A DNA stretch of 64,000 nt from Agromyces protaetiae (GTDB lineage: Bacteria > Actinomycetota > Actinomycetes > Actinomycetales > Microbacteriaceae). The notes below the pieces were generated by a model. The model was not told where the DNA came from. It saw only the letters and a program-made list of their open reading frames with translations, and did no database searches. The first letter of the stretch is position 1; each line of letters begins with the position of its first letter. The DNA lies in assembly GCF_004135405.1 (NCBI RefSeq), contig NZ_CP035491.1:1054001-1118000 (forward strand), given 5' to 3'. Of this stretch, positions 34,935 through 43,703 are shown in pieces. A program made the translations under genes and the position numbers.

Positions 34935-36400
34935 CCACTCCGCTGCATTTCAACGCGTTCGTGATGAACACGAACTCCCACATCCACCACGGCCAGTGGC
35001 GCCGGCCCGACGCGGGCCAGGTCGACTTCGAGAACGTCGAGCTCTGGATCGACCTCGCGAAGCGCCTCGAGGCCGCGAAGTTCGACGCCCTGTTCTTCGC
35101 CGACGTCACGGGTGTGTACGGCGACGCCGACGCCGACTTCGACGTGTACATCAACGAGGGTCTGCAGATCCCGTCGAACGACCCCATCCCGCTCGTCGCG
35201 GCGCTCGCGACGCACACCGAGCGCATCGGTCTGGCCCTCACCTCGAACGTCGCACAGAGTCACCCGTACCAGTTCGCCCGCCAGGTCTCGACCCTCGACC
35301 ACATCTCGAAGGGCCGCATCGCCTGGAACATCGTGACGGGCCTGCAAGACAACGGGGCGCGCAACTTCGGCTTCCCGCGGCTCACCGACCACACCGACCG
35401 CTACGCGTGGGCCGAGGAGTACGTCGACGTCACCTACAAGCTGTGGGAGGGCTCGTGGGACGAGGGTGCGCTCCTGAAAGACCGCGAGCGCGGGGTCTAC
35501 TCCGACCCGTCGAAGATCCACAAGATCAACCACGAGTCGGAGCGCTACTCGGTGCAGGGCCCGCACCTGCCTTCGCCGACGGCGCAGCGCACGCCCGTGC
35601 TCTACCAGGCCGGCTCGTCGGTCTCGGGCCGCGCATTCGCGGCGAAGCACGCCGAGGCGACGTTCATCATCGCCCCAAACCCGGCGCTCGCGAAGCAGCT
35701 CATCGACGACACGCGCCGTCAGGCGGTCGAGGCGGGCCGTCTTCCCGAGGACATCAAGTTCTTCCAGGGTCTGTCGTTCGTCATCGGCGACACCGAAGAG
35801 GAGGCCTGGGCGAAGGCCGCCGAGTACGAGAAGTACGTCTCGATCGACGGCTACCTCGCCCACTCGGCGCTCGTCGACAAGACGGGCCGCACGTACGACC
35901 CCGATACGCCCCTCAAGGACGTCGACACGAACACCGCCAAGGGCTTCGGTGAGTGGGTCTCGAAGGCCATCACCGATCGTGAGCCGCTCGTCCGCGACGT
36001 CGCCTTCCTCATCTCGCGTTCGACGCGCCTCGTCGGCACGCCCGAGCAGATCGCCGACAAGCTCGTCGAGTGGCAGGAGGCCGGCGTCGACGGCATCAAC
36101 GTCGTCAACTGGGTCATCCCGGGCTCGTTCGTCGAGTTCATCGAGAAGGTCCTCCCGGTGCTCCGCGAGCGCGGTCTCGCCCGCACCGAGTACGCGCCGG
36201 GCCGCACGCTCCGCGATCAGATCTTCGGCGAGCCGCGCCTCAACGACCGCCACCCGGCGGCGAAGTACCGCGGCGCGTTCGCGCCCGGCGGTTGGGCCGC
36301 AGAGGGCCTGAGCGCTCCGTCGGTCGACAGCGCGTCGGTCGACGGCGCAACAGACGATGTCGCGTCGGTCGAGGGCGAGACGGTCGAGGTGAACGGATGA
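34931..36400 (+). CDS. NtaA/SnaA/DszA-family FMN-dependent monooxygenase 1
   Basis: A 489-residue luciferase-like monooxygenase of the NtaA/DszA group, using reduced FMN and O2. Signatures are NAFVMNTNSHIHHGQWRRP near the N-terminus, FDALFFADVTGVYG, SHPYQFARQVSTLDHISKGR and WNIVTGLQDNGARNFG. Known members oxidise nitrilotriacetate, EDTA, dibenzothiophene sulfone or dimethyl sulfide. An acidic, repetitive tail (SVDSASVDGATDDVASVEGE) is extra to the fold. It overlaps its neighbours by 4 bp each side. No flavin reductase is in the operon; FMNH2 must come from elsewhere. Confidence 0.9.
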   Translation: MTTPLHFNAFVMNTNSHIHHGQWRRPDAGQVDFENVELWIDLAKRLEAAKFDALFFADVTGVYGDADADFDVYINEGLQIPSNDPIPLVAALATHTERIGLALTSNVAQSHPYQFARQVSTLDHISKGRIAWNIVTGLQDNGARNFGFPRLTDHTDRYAWAEEYVDVTYKLWEGSWDEGALLKDRERGVYSDPSKIHKINHESERYSVQGPHLPSPTAQRTPVLYQAGSSVSGRAFAAKHAEATFIIAPNPALAKQLIDDTRRQAVEAGRLPEDIKFFQGLSFVIGDTEEEAWAKAAEYEKYVSIDGYLAHSALVDKTGRTYDPDTPLKDVDTNTAKGFGEWVSKAITDREPLVRDVAFLISRSTRLVGTPEQIADKLVEWQEAGVDGINVVNWVIPGSFVEFIEKVLPVLRERGLARTEYAPGRTLRDQIFGEPRLNDRHPAAKYRGAFAPGGWAAEGLSAPSVDSASVDGATDDVASVEGETVEVNG

Positions 36401-37656
36401 CCCGGGCCGACGCCGTGGCATCGGACCGCCTCGCGGCGGCGCGCGAGCGCTTCGCGCCGATCTTCGCCTCGATCGCCGAGCGCGCGCCCGAGCACGAGCG
36501 TGCCGGCACCCGCCCCTACGACGAGGTGCGCGAACTCGCCGCCGCCGGCTTCGGCGCGCTCCGCGTCCCCGTCGAGTTCGGCGGCTCGGGCCTCGGCATC
36601 GACGAGTTCTTCGCGATCCTCGTCGACCTCGGCGCGGCCGACTCGAACCAGCCGCAGCTCTGGCGCAACCACATCGCGTTCGTCGAGGACCGGATCGCAG
36701 GCGCGGCCCTCGCCGCGACGGCGGCCGACAACGGCGCCGCGAGCACTGACGGCGCCGACCGCGACCGCCGGTGGCTCGAGCGCATCGGGGCGGGCGCCGT
36801 CATCGGCGGCGCCTGGAGCGAGACGGGCAGCGCGGGCATCCTGGGCGACACCCGCATCGAACGGGTCGACGGCACGTTCCGGGTCAACGGTGTGAAGTAC
36901 TACAGCACGGGGTCGATCTTCGCCGATCACGTCGGCGTGCTCGCGATCGGCGAGTCGGGCGAGCCCGTCATCGCGCTCGTGCCGCGCGACGCCGAGGGCC
37001 TCGAGCTCGTCGACGACTGGAGCGGGTTCGGGCAGCGCGCGACGGGCAGCGGCACGACGCGCCTGCGCGACGTGGCGGTGGCCGACGAAGACGTGATTCC
37101 CTTCGAGCAGCGCTTCGTCGGACAGGAGGCGGTGTACCAGCTCGTCCTCGTCTCGGCGCTCGCGGGCATCGCCCGAGCGGTGCGCGACGACACCGTGGCC
37201 GCGGTCACGAGCCGTGCGCGCACCTACCCCCACGCCAATGCGCCCGTCGCGCGCGACGACGTGCAGCTCAAGCAGGTCGTCGGTCGGATCGCCGCCTACG
37301 CGGCATCGGCCGAGGCATCCGCAGAACGCGCCGCCCGCGTGCTCGTGGCCGCTGTCGCGGCCCCCGACGACAAGGAGCCGTCGCGCCGCGCAGCGGTGGC
37401 CGTCTACGAGGCGCAGATCGTCGCCGCAGACGCCGCGCTCGAGGCATCCACCCTGCTCTTCGACGCGCTCGGCTCGTCGGGTGTGCAGCGGTCCGCGCAG
37501 CTCGACCGCCACTGGCGCAACGCCCGCACGGTCGTCTCGCACAACCCGCGTGTCTACAAGGAGCGCGTGCTCGGCGACCACTACCTCAACGGGTTCGACG
37601 CGCTGAACATCTACGCGGTGCCCGAGCCCGACGCCGAAGGCGGGGCCGAGGGATGA
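36397..37656 (+). CDS. Acyl-CoA dehydrogenase-fold flavin monooxygenase (DszC/SfnB-like)
   Basis: A 419-residue acyl-CoA-dehydrogenase-fold protein with GGAWSETGSAGILGDTRIE, VNGVKYYSTGSIFADHVGV and the C-terminal arginine/histidine helix HWRNARTVVSHNPRVYKERVLG. The HNP motif near the C-terminus marks the DszC/SfnB branch, which performs S- or N-oxygenation with reduced flavin rather than acyl-CoA oxidation. It lies between two DszA-type genes with 4-bp overlaps, so it probably performs one oxygenation in a shared pathway. Confidence 0.87.
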   Translation: MTRADAVASDRLAAARERFAPIFASIAERAPEHERAGTRPYDEVRELAAAGFGALRVPVEFGGSGLGIDEFFAILVDLGAADSNQPQLWRNHIAFVEDRIAGAALAATAADNGAASTDGADRDRRWLERIGAGAVIGGAWSETGSAGILGDTRIERVDGTFRVNGVKYYSTGSIFADHVGVLAIGESGEPVIALVPRDAEGLELVDDWSGFGQRATGSGTTRLRDVAVADEDVIPFEQRFVGQEAVYQLVLVSALAGIARAVRDDTVAAVTSRARTYPHANAPVARDDVQLKQVVGRIAAYAASAEASAERAARVLVAAVAAPDDKEPSRRAAVAVYEAQIVAADAALEASTLLFDALGSSGVQRSAQLDRHWRNARTVVSHNPRVYKERVLGDHYLNGFDALNIYAVPEPDAEGGAEG

Positions 37657-39074
37657 CCGAGAAGAAGCAGCTCATCCTCAACCTGTTCGAGATGGCGTGC
37701 ATCAGCCACATCTCGCACGGACTGTGGCCGCTGCCGGGCAACAACCGGCACCGGTTCGACGACATCGAGTACTGGCTCGAGCTCGCGCAGATCCTCGAGG
37801 AGGGCGGCTTCGACGCGGTGTTCCTCGCCGACGTCATCGGCGCGTACGACGTGTTCCGCGAGGGGCCCGAGACGGCGCTCCGCGAGGGCCTGCAGAGCCC
37901 GAACCTCGACCCGCTGCTCGTCGTGCCCGCGATGGCGGCCGTCACGAAGCGGCTCGGGTTCGGCGTGACGTTCTCGACGACGTACGAGCCGCCGTTCGCG
38001 TTCGCGCGGCGCGCCTCGACGCTCGATCACCTCACGAAGGGCCGGTTCGGCTGGAACATCGTCACGAGCTACCTGCCGAACGCGGCGCGTAACTTCGGCC
38101 TCGACGGCGAGATCCCGCACGACCGCCGCTACGAGCTCGCCGACGAGTACCTCGACGTGCTCTACAAGCTGTGGGAGGGCTCGTGGGACGACGACGCGGT
38201 CGTGTACGACCGCGAGCGGCGGATCGCGACCGACCCGTCGAAGGTGCGCTACATCGACCACGTGAGCGAGAACCACCGCGTCGCAGGCCCGCACATCGTG
38301 CACCCGTCGCGCCAGCGCACGCCCGTGCTCTTCCAGGCGACGGGGTCGCCCGCGGGCACCGAGTTCGCGGGGCGGCACGCCGAGCTCGTGTTCACGGGCG
38401 GCCGCACGACCGAGGAGTTCCAGCGCAACAAGCAGTCGATGCAGGATGCCGCGGTCCGCAACGGTCGCGCGGCCGACGACGTGAAGTTCATCGCGAGCGC
38501 CGTCGTCGTGGTCGGGCGCACCGAGGAGGAGGCCGCCGACAAGTGGCGGCTCTACCAGGAGTACGCGTCCGTCGACGGATACCTCGCGCACGCGAGCCTG
38601 CCCGTCGACCTCACGGTCGCCCCGCGCGACCTCACGATCGCCGAGGCGCTCAAGCAGTCGGGCACCGAGCTCACCCGGTCGTCGTTCCTGCCGCTGCACC
38701 TCACGGTCGGGCAGTTCCTCGACGGGCTCGTGGGGGGCCGTCGCGAGCGCTTCCACGTCGTCGGCACCCCGACGGTCGTGGCCGACGAGATCGAGCGCTG
38801 GCTCGACGAAGACGGCGTCGACGGCATCAACCTGCGCCAGTACCACTCGTTCGACACGGCGCGCGACTTCGCCGAACTCGTCGTGCCCGAGTTGCGCAAG
38901 CGGGGGCGTCTCAAGAGCGAAGCGGATGCCTCGGCGCCGACTTCGCTCCGAGATGCGCTCTTCGGCCGCGGCGACCGACTGCCCGACACCCACATCGCCG
39001 CCCGCTACCGCGGCGGGGCGAACCTCGACGTGCCGGTGCCGCCGCTGCGGTTCCCGGGACGCGACGCGGCGTGA
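37653..39074 (+). CDS. NtaA/SnaA/DszA-family FMN-dependent monooxygenase 2
   Basis: A 473-residue paralogue-type partner of the enzyme at 34931 (LNLFEMACISHISHGLWPLP, FDAVFLADVIGAYDVF, RRASTLDHLTKGRFGWNIVTSYLPNAARNFG). The two differ in the N-terminal substrate-side segment, suggesting different substrates or successive steps. Last gene of the operon; a perfect 14-bp hairpin follows 32 bp downstream. It has no acidic tail. Confidence 0.9.
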   Translation: MTEKKQLILNLFEMACISHISHGLWPLPGNNRHRFDDIEYWLELAQILEEGGFDAVFLADVIGAYDVFREGPETALREGLQSPNLDPLLVVPAMAAVTKRLGFGVTFSTTYEPPFAFARRASTLDHLTKGRFGWNIVTSYLPNAARNFGLDGEIPHDRRYELADEYLDVLYKLWEGSWDDDAVVYDRERRIATDPSKVRYIDHVSENHRVAGPHIVHPSRQRTPVLFQATGSPAGTEFAGRHAELVFTGGRTTEEFQRNKQSMQDAAVRNGRAADDVKFIASAVVVVGRTEEEAADKWRLYQEYASVDGYLAHASLPVDLTVAPRDLTIAEALKQSGTELTRSSFLPLHLTVGQFLDGLVGGRRERFHVVGTPTVVADEIERWLDEDGVDGINLRQYHSFDTARDFAELVVPELRKRGRLKSEADASAPTSLRDALFGRGDRLPDTHIAARYRGGANLDVPVPPLRFPGRDAA

Positions 39075-39106
39075 GCCCGGATCGCGTGCGGGTCGTCGCG
39101 CGCCGC

Positions 39107-39143
39107 GCCGAGGCATCCGTGCTTCGTTGACGGATGCCTCGGC
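39107..39143 (+). terminator. Perfect 14-bp hairpin closing the monooxygenase operon
   Basis: GCCGAGGCATCCGT (39107-39120) pairs with ACGGATGCCTCGGC (39130-39143) around a 9-nt loop. No U-tract. It lies between the operon end and the NUDIX promoter. Confidence 0.7.
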
Positions 39144-39165
39144 CGCGCCGCCGTACGGAACGGCG

Positions 39166-39171
39166 TAGCCT
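39166..39171 (+). promoter_or_regulatory. -10 element TAGCCT, 6 nt before NUDIX ATG
   Basis: TANNNT hexamer at leaderless distance from the ATG at 39178. Confidence 0.45.
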
Positions 39172-39177
39172 CGGAGC

Positions 39178-39917
39178 ATGGCCGACGTCGACCCCGTCAC
39201 CGCGCAACCGGCGAGCCCTGCGAGTCCCGTGACCGCGCGGGCGCAGCTCGCGGAGCTCGCCGAGCGGTCGGGCGCACTCGGGCCGTGGACGCCCGCCGGG
39301 GCACCTCTGCCCGACGGGTTCGAGGCCCGCGAGGCGGCCGTGCTCATCCTCTTCGGCGTGCTCGACCGGCTCCCGAGCGACCACGATGCGCAAGCGGCCG
39401 CCGTCTCACGCGACCTCGACGTGCTCCTGCTCTCCCGCGCGGCGACGCTGCGTTCCCACGCCGGTCAGGTCGCGTTCCCCGGCGGTCGCGTCGACCCCGG
39501 CGACCGCGGGCCGATCGACGCGGCCCTGCGCGAGGCGCACGAGGAGACGGGGCTCGACCCCGAAGGCGTCGACGTGCTCGGCTCGCTCGACCCGCTGCCG
39601 CTGCCCTATTCGAGTCACCTCGTGACGCCCGTGCTCGGGTGGTGGAGGCATCCGTCGCCCGTTCGCGTCGTCGACGAGGCCGAGTCTGCCGACGTCTTCC
39701 GCACGCCCGTCGCCGACCTGCTCGACCCCGCCAACCGCGGCGTCACGGTGCTGCGTCGCGACGGCGTCGAGTGGCGCGGGCCCGGGTTCCTCGCTCAGGG
39801 GAGCACGGGGAGCACCTCGTGTGGGGGTTCACGGCGTTGCTGCTCGACGGGCTCTTCGACCGGCTCGGCTGGACCGAACCGTGGAACCGCGAGCGCGAGT
39901 TCCAGATCCCGGTGTAG
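39178..39917 (+). pseudogene. NUDIX hydrolase (CoA pyrophosphatase-like), frameshifted near the C-terminus
   Basis: The N-terminal 200 residues include a complete Nudix box, GGRVDPGDRGPIDAALREAHEETGLDPEG (around residues 102-130), preceded by the LLLSRAATLRSHAGQVAFPGG signature of CoA pyrophosphatases. After FLAQGSTG the frame breaks; the family-typical end EHLVWGFTALLLDGLFDRLG resumes one frame over and stops at 39917. One extra G in the run at 39807-39810 restores 246 residues. The catalytic box is upstream of the break. Likely a base-calling loss rather than decay. Converges with the next gene at a 16-bp gap. Confidence 0.85.
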
Positions 39918-39933
39918 GGCTGGGCGCCGTGGC

Positions 39934-40383
39934 TCAGTAGGCGCCCGACGTGCCGGCCAACGTGCCGGCCGTCGCAAGGAACCCGAAGAAGAAGATGAGC
40001 CAGACGACGATGAAGAGGACCGACAGCGCGGTGAGCGCGATGTTGACCCACATGCCGACCGTGCCCATCGTGCCGGGGAAGCCGGCCGCGCGGGACTGCT
40101 TGCGGCCGAACGCCCCGAGGAAGATGCCCGCGATCGGCATGACGAAGATCGCCACGAGCGACAGGATGTTGAGCAGCTGCCCGGGGTCGGTGGGCACGGG
40201 CTGGTACGCGGGATAGCCGTACGGGGGCTGCCCGTAGGCCCCCTGACCGTAGGCAGGCTGCTGCGGCCGGCCGTACGCGGTCTGCTGCCCGTACGCCGGG
40301 GGCTGGCCGTAGGCCGGGTTCGGGGCGGGCGGCTGCTGCGGGTACGCGGATGCAGGCTGGTTCGGGTCGTTCGGCGTGGACAC
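39934..40383 (-). CDS. Small Pro/Tyr/Gln-rich membrane protein (DUF4190-like)
   Basis: A 149-residue protein with an N-terminal cytosolic region made of repeated GQPPAYGQ/GQGAYGQ units (about residues 22-62) and two transmembrane helices at about 69-90 and 113-137. DUF4190-type proteins are common in actinobacteria, often of unknown function in the cell envelope. Start is GTG at 40383 with aggag upstream; a TAGGAT -10 candidate lies at 40438-40443. Tyr/Gln-rich tails of this type can drive weak self-association, which is speculation here. Confidence 0.75.
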   Translation of the reverse strand: MSTPNDPNQPASAYPQQPPAPNPAYGQPPAYGQQTAYGRPQQPAYGQGAYGQPPYGYPAYQPVPTDPGQLLNILSLVAIFVMPIAGIFLGAFGRKQSRAAGFPGTMGTVGMWVNIALTALSVLFIVVWLIFFFGFLATAGTLAGTSGAY

Positions 40384-40473
40384 GTCGGCTCCTGGGTGGT
40401 CGGAAGGCCTCTGCTCTCGGATGCGGGCAGTCGAATCATCCTAGTGATGCCATGCGGACGATCGGAACCGGTC

Positions 40474-41268
40474 TTACAGCTCGCTCTCGACCGGCCCGGC
40501 GACGAGCTCGGTGACGCCCGAGAGGACTTCGTCGGGCCGGAACGGGTACTTCTCGATCTCTGCCCGGTCGCTGATGCCCGTGAGCACGAGCACGGTGTGC
40601 AGTCCCGCCTCGATGCCCGCGACGATGTCGGTATCCATGCGGTCGCCGATCATCGCGGTGTTCTCGGAGTGCGCGCCGATCTTGTTGAGCGCCGAGCGGA
40701 ACATCATGGGGTTCGGCTTGCCGACGACGTAGGGCTCCTTGCCCGTCGCCTTCGTGATGAGCGCCGCGATCGCCCCGGTCGCGGGCAACGGTCCGTCGAC
40801 GCTCGGCCCGGTCGCATCGGGATTGGTGACGATGAACCGCGCCCCCGCGTCGATGAGCCGGATCGCCTTCGTGATCGCCTCGAACGAGTAGTTGCGGGTC
40901 TCGCCGACGACGACGAAGTCGGGGGCGGTCTCGGTCATGATGTAGCCGGCCTCGTGGAGGGCCGTCGTGATGCCGGCCTCGCCGATGACGAACGCCGACC
41001 CGCCGGGAAGCTGCTGCTTGAGGAAGTCGGCCGTCGCGAGCGCCGACGTCCAGATGCGCTCCTCGGGCACGTTGAGCCCGCTCGTGCGAAGCCGCGCCGA
41101 GAGGTCGCGTGCCGTGAAGATCGAGTTGTTCGTGAGCACGAGGTAGGGGGTGCCGGCGTCCTCCCACTGCTGCAGCAGTTCGGCGGCGCCGGGCAGGGCG
41201 TGGTTCTCGTGCACGAGCACGCCGTCCATGTCGGTGAGCCAGCACTCGACTTCTTCGCGTCGTCCCAT
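40474..41268 (-). CDS. HAD-superfamily class IIA phosphatase (NagD-like)
   Basis: A 264-residue HAD hydrolase with motif I WLTDMDGVLVHE (nucleophile D13, D15), motif II LVLTNNS, and motif IV GDRMDTDIVAG after the IIA cap. NagD-type enzymes hydrolyse small phosphates such as UMP, GMP or p-nitrophenyl phosphate. Start at 41268, preceded by a TAGTCT -10 at 6 nt. No clear operon partner. Confidence 0.9.
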   Translation of the reverse strand: MGRREEVECWLTDMDGVLVHENHALPGAAELLQQWEDAGTPYLVLTNNSIFTARDLSARLRTSGLNVPEERIWTSALATADFLKQQLPGGSAFVIGEAGITTALHEAGYIMTETAPDFVVVGETRNYSFEAITKAIRLIDAGARFIVTNPDATGPSVDGPLPATGAIAALITKATGKEPYVVGKPNPMMFRSALNKIGAHSENTAMIGDRMDTDIVAGIEAGLHTVLVLTGISDRAEIEKYPFRPDEVLSGVTELVAGPVESEL

Positions 41269-41274
41269 GCGTCA

Positions 41275-41280
41275 AGACTA
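41275..41280 (-). promoter_or_regulatory. -10 element TAGTCT, 6 nt before HAD phosphatase ATG
   Basis: TANNNT hexamer at leaderless distance from the ATG at 41268. Confidence 0.45.
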
Positions 41281-41312
41281 GAAGGCGGATGCCTCGGCGT
41301 GGCGCCTGCGGT

Positions 41313-42293
41313 TCAGTCGGGGCGGCGGCGCGGGACGTGGTGCCGACGCCACGCCTCGGCTTGGAGCGCGATTGCCCGCGCCTCGTGGCGGAACGTCGAC
41401 TCCTCGATCTCCCAGGGCAGTTCGACGGTGAGCACCGCGAACGGGGCGTGCCCCTCGATGTCGTAGCGGCCCCCGTGCAGGTCGTGGTAGCGGTCGGGGA
41501 TGGTGTGGCCCTCATACTCGGCGAACGGTGCGAAGACCGTGAGCGAGGCGCCGAGATCCACCCAGAGCGGCCGGGTCGACTCCCCGGGAGTGCGGAACGC
41601 GCCGTGGTACCGGTCGGCGTTCACGCGCTCGAATCCGGCGGCGTCGAGGAGGTCGCGGAGGCGGGCGCGGTCGCCGTCGTGCGCGTCGCGCGGTGCGGAT
41701 GCCGCCCGCTCCGCCTCGCCCGTCTGCGTCGCGCTCGCGTCGGCGCCGCCGAGCAGTTGCTCGCGTCGGAGCGCGCTCACCGTGACTTCGACGAGCCGCC
41801 CGTCGGCGCACGCACGCGCGACCGGCCCCGCGCCTGCGACGGTGCGGGCGCCGCCCGCGAAGAACGCGTCCCACAGTGCGTCGTCGGAGAGCGGATCGCC
41901 CGCGGCGAGCACGCGCGCGAGGCGGTCGCCCACGCCGCGGTCCCCGACCCGAAGGCCCGCTTCGACCGCGAGCGCACGGAACGTGTCGCGCAGGCGGCCC
42001 TCGACGGCCTCACGGTCGAGGAACGACTGCGGCAATCCGACGGCGCGCGCGACGTCTTCGAGGCGTCCGGCGATGGGCGGCAGCGCGTCGAACCCCGGAT
42101 GACGCTCGAAGAAGACGGCCCGGAGCCGGCCGGCATCGGCTTCGGCGTCGGACGGGCGGCCGCGGCGCGGGAAGAACGGCAACGGGGCGAGGTCCTCTCG
42201 GGGTCGCGCTCGGGAAGCGACGGCGCCCCCCCCAGGCGCCGTCGCGCCCACGCTAACCGAGAACCGTCTCCGGAATCGTCCGAAGCGGCGCAT
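41313..42293 (-). CDS. Hypothetical protein, 326 residues
   Basis: I do not recognise a family. The protein is soluble, with a basic N-terminus (MRRFGRFRRRF), a middle region rich in Arg, Asp and Ala, and a conserved-looking C-terminal region (residues about 230-320) with ERVNADRYHGAFRTPGES, DRYHDLHGGRYDIEGHAPF and LTVELPWEIEES. A run of eight C at 42226-42233 lies about 20 codons from the start, so the N-terminus and start are uncertain. It stands between the HAD gene and an XRE-type gene on the same strand with short gaps. Confidence 0.6.
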   Translation of the reverse strand: MRRFGRFRRRFSVSVGATAPGGGAVASRARPREDLAPLPFFPRRGRPSDAEADAGRLRAVFFERHPGFDALPPIAGRLEDVARAVGLPQSFLDREAVEGRLRDTFRALAVEAGLRVGDRGVGDRLARVLAAGDPLSDDALWDAFFAGGARTVAGAGPVARACADGRLVEVTVSALRREQLLGGADASATQTGEAERAASAPRDAHDGDRARLRDLLDAAGFERVNADRYHGAFRTPGESTRPLWVDLGASLTVFAPFAEYEGHTIPDRYHDLHGGRYDIEGHAPFAVLTVELPWEIEESTFRHEARAIALQAEAWRRHHVPRRRPD

Positions 42294-42329
42294 CCGGAAT
42301 TTCCGAACGCTCCGCGAAGACCGCGTCGA

Positions 42330-43217
42330 TCAGATGCAGAGCGGCTCGCCGAGGTCGATGCTCGCGCCGTCGACCGTGACGGCCCCGACCGTGCACAGCC
42401 GGGTCTGCGGCGTCGGACGCACGACGAGCGTCGTGTACGCGCCCTGGACGCCGTGCTCGGTCGCCTCCTGGCGATCGGGTCCGTTGGGGGCGGTCTCGGG
42501 GTAGATCGCGACCATGACCGAATTGCCCGAGATCTGCTCGTCATAGCGGGTCACGCGGCCCCAGCCCGCGTAGCACTTGTTCGACCAGATGATCTCGAGC
42601 TTGGTGTTGTTCGTGCGCGGCGAGCTCGTCGCGACCTCGGCGTCGTTGACGCACGGCGTCAGGGCCGGGTCGACGCCGTTGTGCACGTTGATCTGTGCGC
42701 GCGGGTTCACGGGCGACTCGGTGAGCTCTCTGCGCGCCTCTTCTTTCGCCTCGGCGCGCACCTGCTCGATCGAGGAGGTCGCGACCGCGGTGCTCACGCC
42801 GGCGCTCACGCCCGAGCCCACGAGGAACGCGGCGGCGATGAGGAGGCCGGCGGTGGCTCGACGCATGCCCGTGCGAGGCGCGGGAGGCAGGTCGGCGACG
42901 GATGCCTCGCGGATGACGCCTGCGGCGCGCTCCGGCTCCTCGGGGCCGGCCGGTTCCTCGACGCGGTGCAGGCCCGCGAGCTCGTCACGGCGGCGCACCC
43001 ACGCGGCGGCGTCGCCGCCGCAGGCGCGCACGATGCGGTCGACGGTGCGGGCCGAGGGCAACTGCTTGCCCCCGAACGCGCTCGAGAGCACCGTGCGCGA
43101 GATGTCCGTGTCGTGCTGGAGCTTGGCGAGCGTGGGACTGTCTGCTTCGAGCCGCAGTGTGCGCAGGTCGGCAGCGAAGTTCGCGACGGTATCGGCGGCG
43201 GCATAGTCGTCGACCAT
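42330..43217 (-). CDS. XRE-type HTH protein with transmembrane helix and DUF2690 domain
   Basis: A 295-residue protein: N-terminal lambda-repressor-like HTH (about residues 10-75, SPTLAKLQHDTDISRTVLSSAFGGKQLP), one membrane helix at about 122-145, and an exported DUF2690 domain with cysteines in TPCVNDAEV, WSNKCYAGWGRV and TRLCTVG. The layout suggests a membrane-anchored regulator linking an outside domain to DNA binding. A gaggag site lies before the ATG at 43217. Target unknown. Confidence 0.8.
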   Translation of the reverse strand: MVDDYAAADTVANFAADLRTLRLEADSPTLAKLQHDTDISRTVLSSAFGGKQLPSARTVDRIVRACGGDAAAWVRRRDELAGLHRVEEPAGPEEPERAAGVIREASVADLPPAPRTGMRRATAGLLIAAAFLVGSGVSAGVSTAVATSSIEQVRAEAKEEARRELTESPVNPRAQINVHNGVDPALTPCVNDAEVATSSPRTNNTKLEIIWSNKCYAGWGRVTRYDEQISGNSVMVAIYPETAPNGPDRQEATEHGVQGAYTTLVVRPTPQTRLCTVGAVTVDGASIDLGEPLCI

Positions 43218-43358
43218 GGGTCTCCTCGAGCTTCGGGAAGCATCGGCGCGCTCCTCGCTGCGCCGGATGGGGCTCTCACATCATGACCCGGCTGCGAACC
43301 GGTCAGGTGCGATCTCGTGCCGCCAATTCAGGGGACACCACGGCGGTGGGCGACCGCG

Positions 43359-43703
43359 TCAGCGGAGCAGTTCGCGCCAGTTCGGCGGCGCATTGCCGCC
43401 GGGAACCGACTGTTCGTCGGGGCGGGACTCGGGCGGCGGGAGCGGCACCCGCTTCGCGGAGGCGTCGTCGAAGTAGTCCCAGAACCAGTCCTCGCCGGGT
43501 TCGAACGACGTCGCGACGCGGTGCCCGGTCTCGTACGCGTGGTTGCGCGCGTGCTGCATGGGCGACGAGTCGCAGCAGCCGATGTGCCCGCACTCGACGC
43601 ACCGCCGGAGGTGGAACCACCACCCGTCGAGGGCGAGGCAGTCGCGGCACTCGGTGCCCTGCGGGGGCGGCGGCGCCGCGCCGGGTGCCGTCAGGTCGCT
43701 CAT
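43359..43703 (-). CDS. UBP-type zinc finger protein
   Basis: A 114-residue protein with the zinc ligands C19, C22, C35, C38, C43 and histidines H40, H51, H55 and H61 in the order of the ZnF-UBP fold (ECRDCL, RRCVECGHIGCCDSS, HARNHAYETGHRVA). In eukaryotes the domain binds the ubiquitin C-terminus, but bacterial stand-alone copies have no known ligand. It is translationally coupled (ATGA) to the upstream flavoprotein, a pairing that suggests it modulates that protein or its redox status. Confidence 0.9.
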   Translation of the reverse strand: MSDLTAPGAAPPPPQGTECRDCLALDGWWFHLRRCVECGHIGCCDSSPMQHARNHAYETGHRVATSFEPGEDWFWDYFDDASAKRVPLPPPESRPDEQSVPGGNAPPNWRELLR

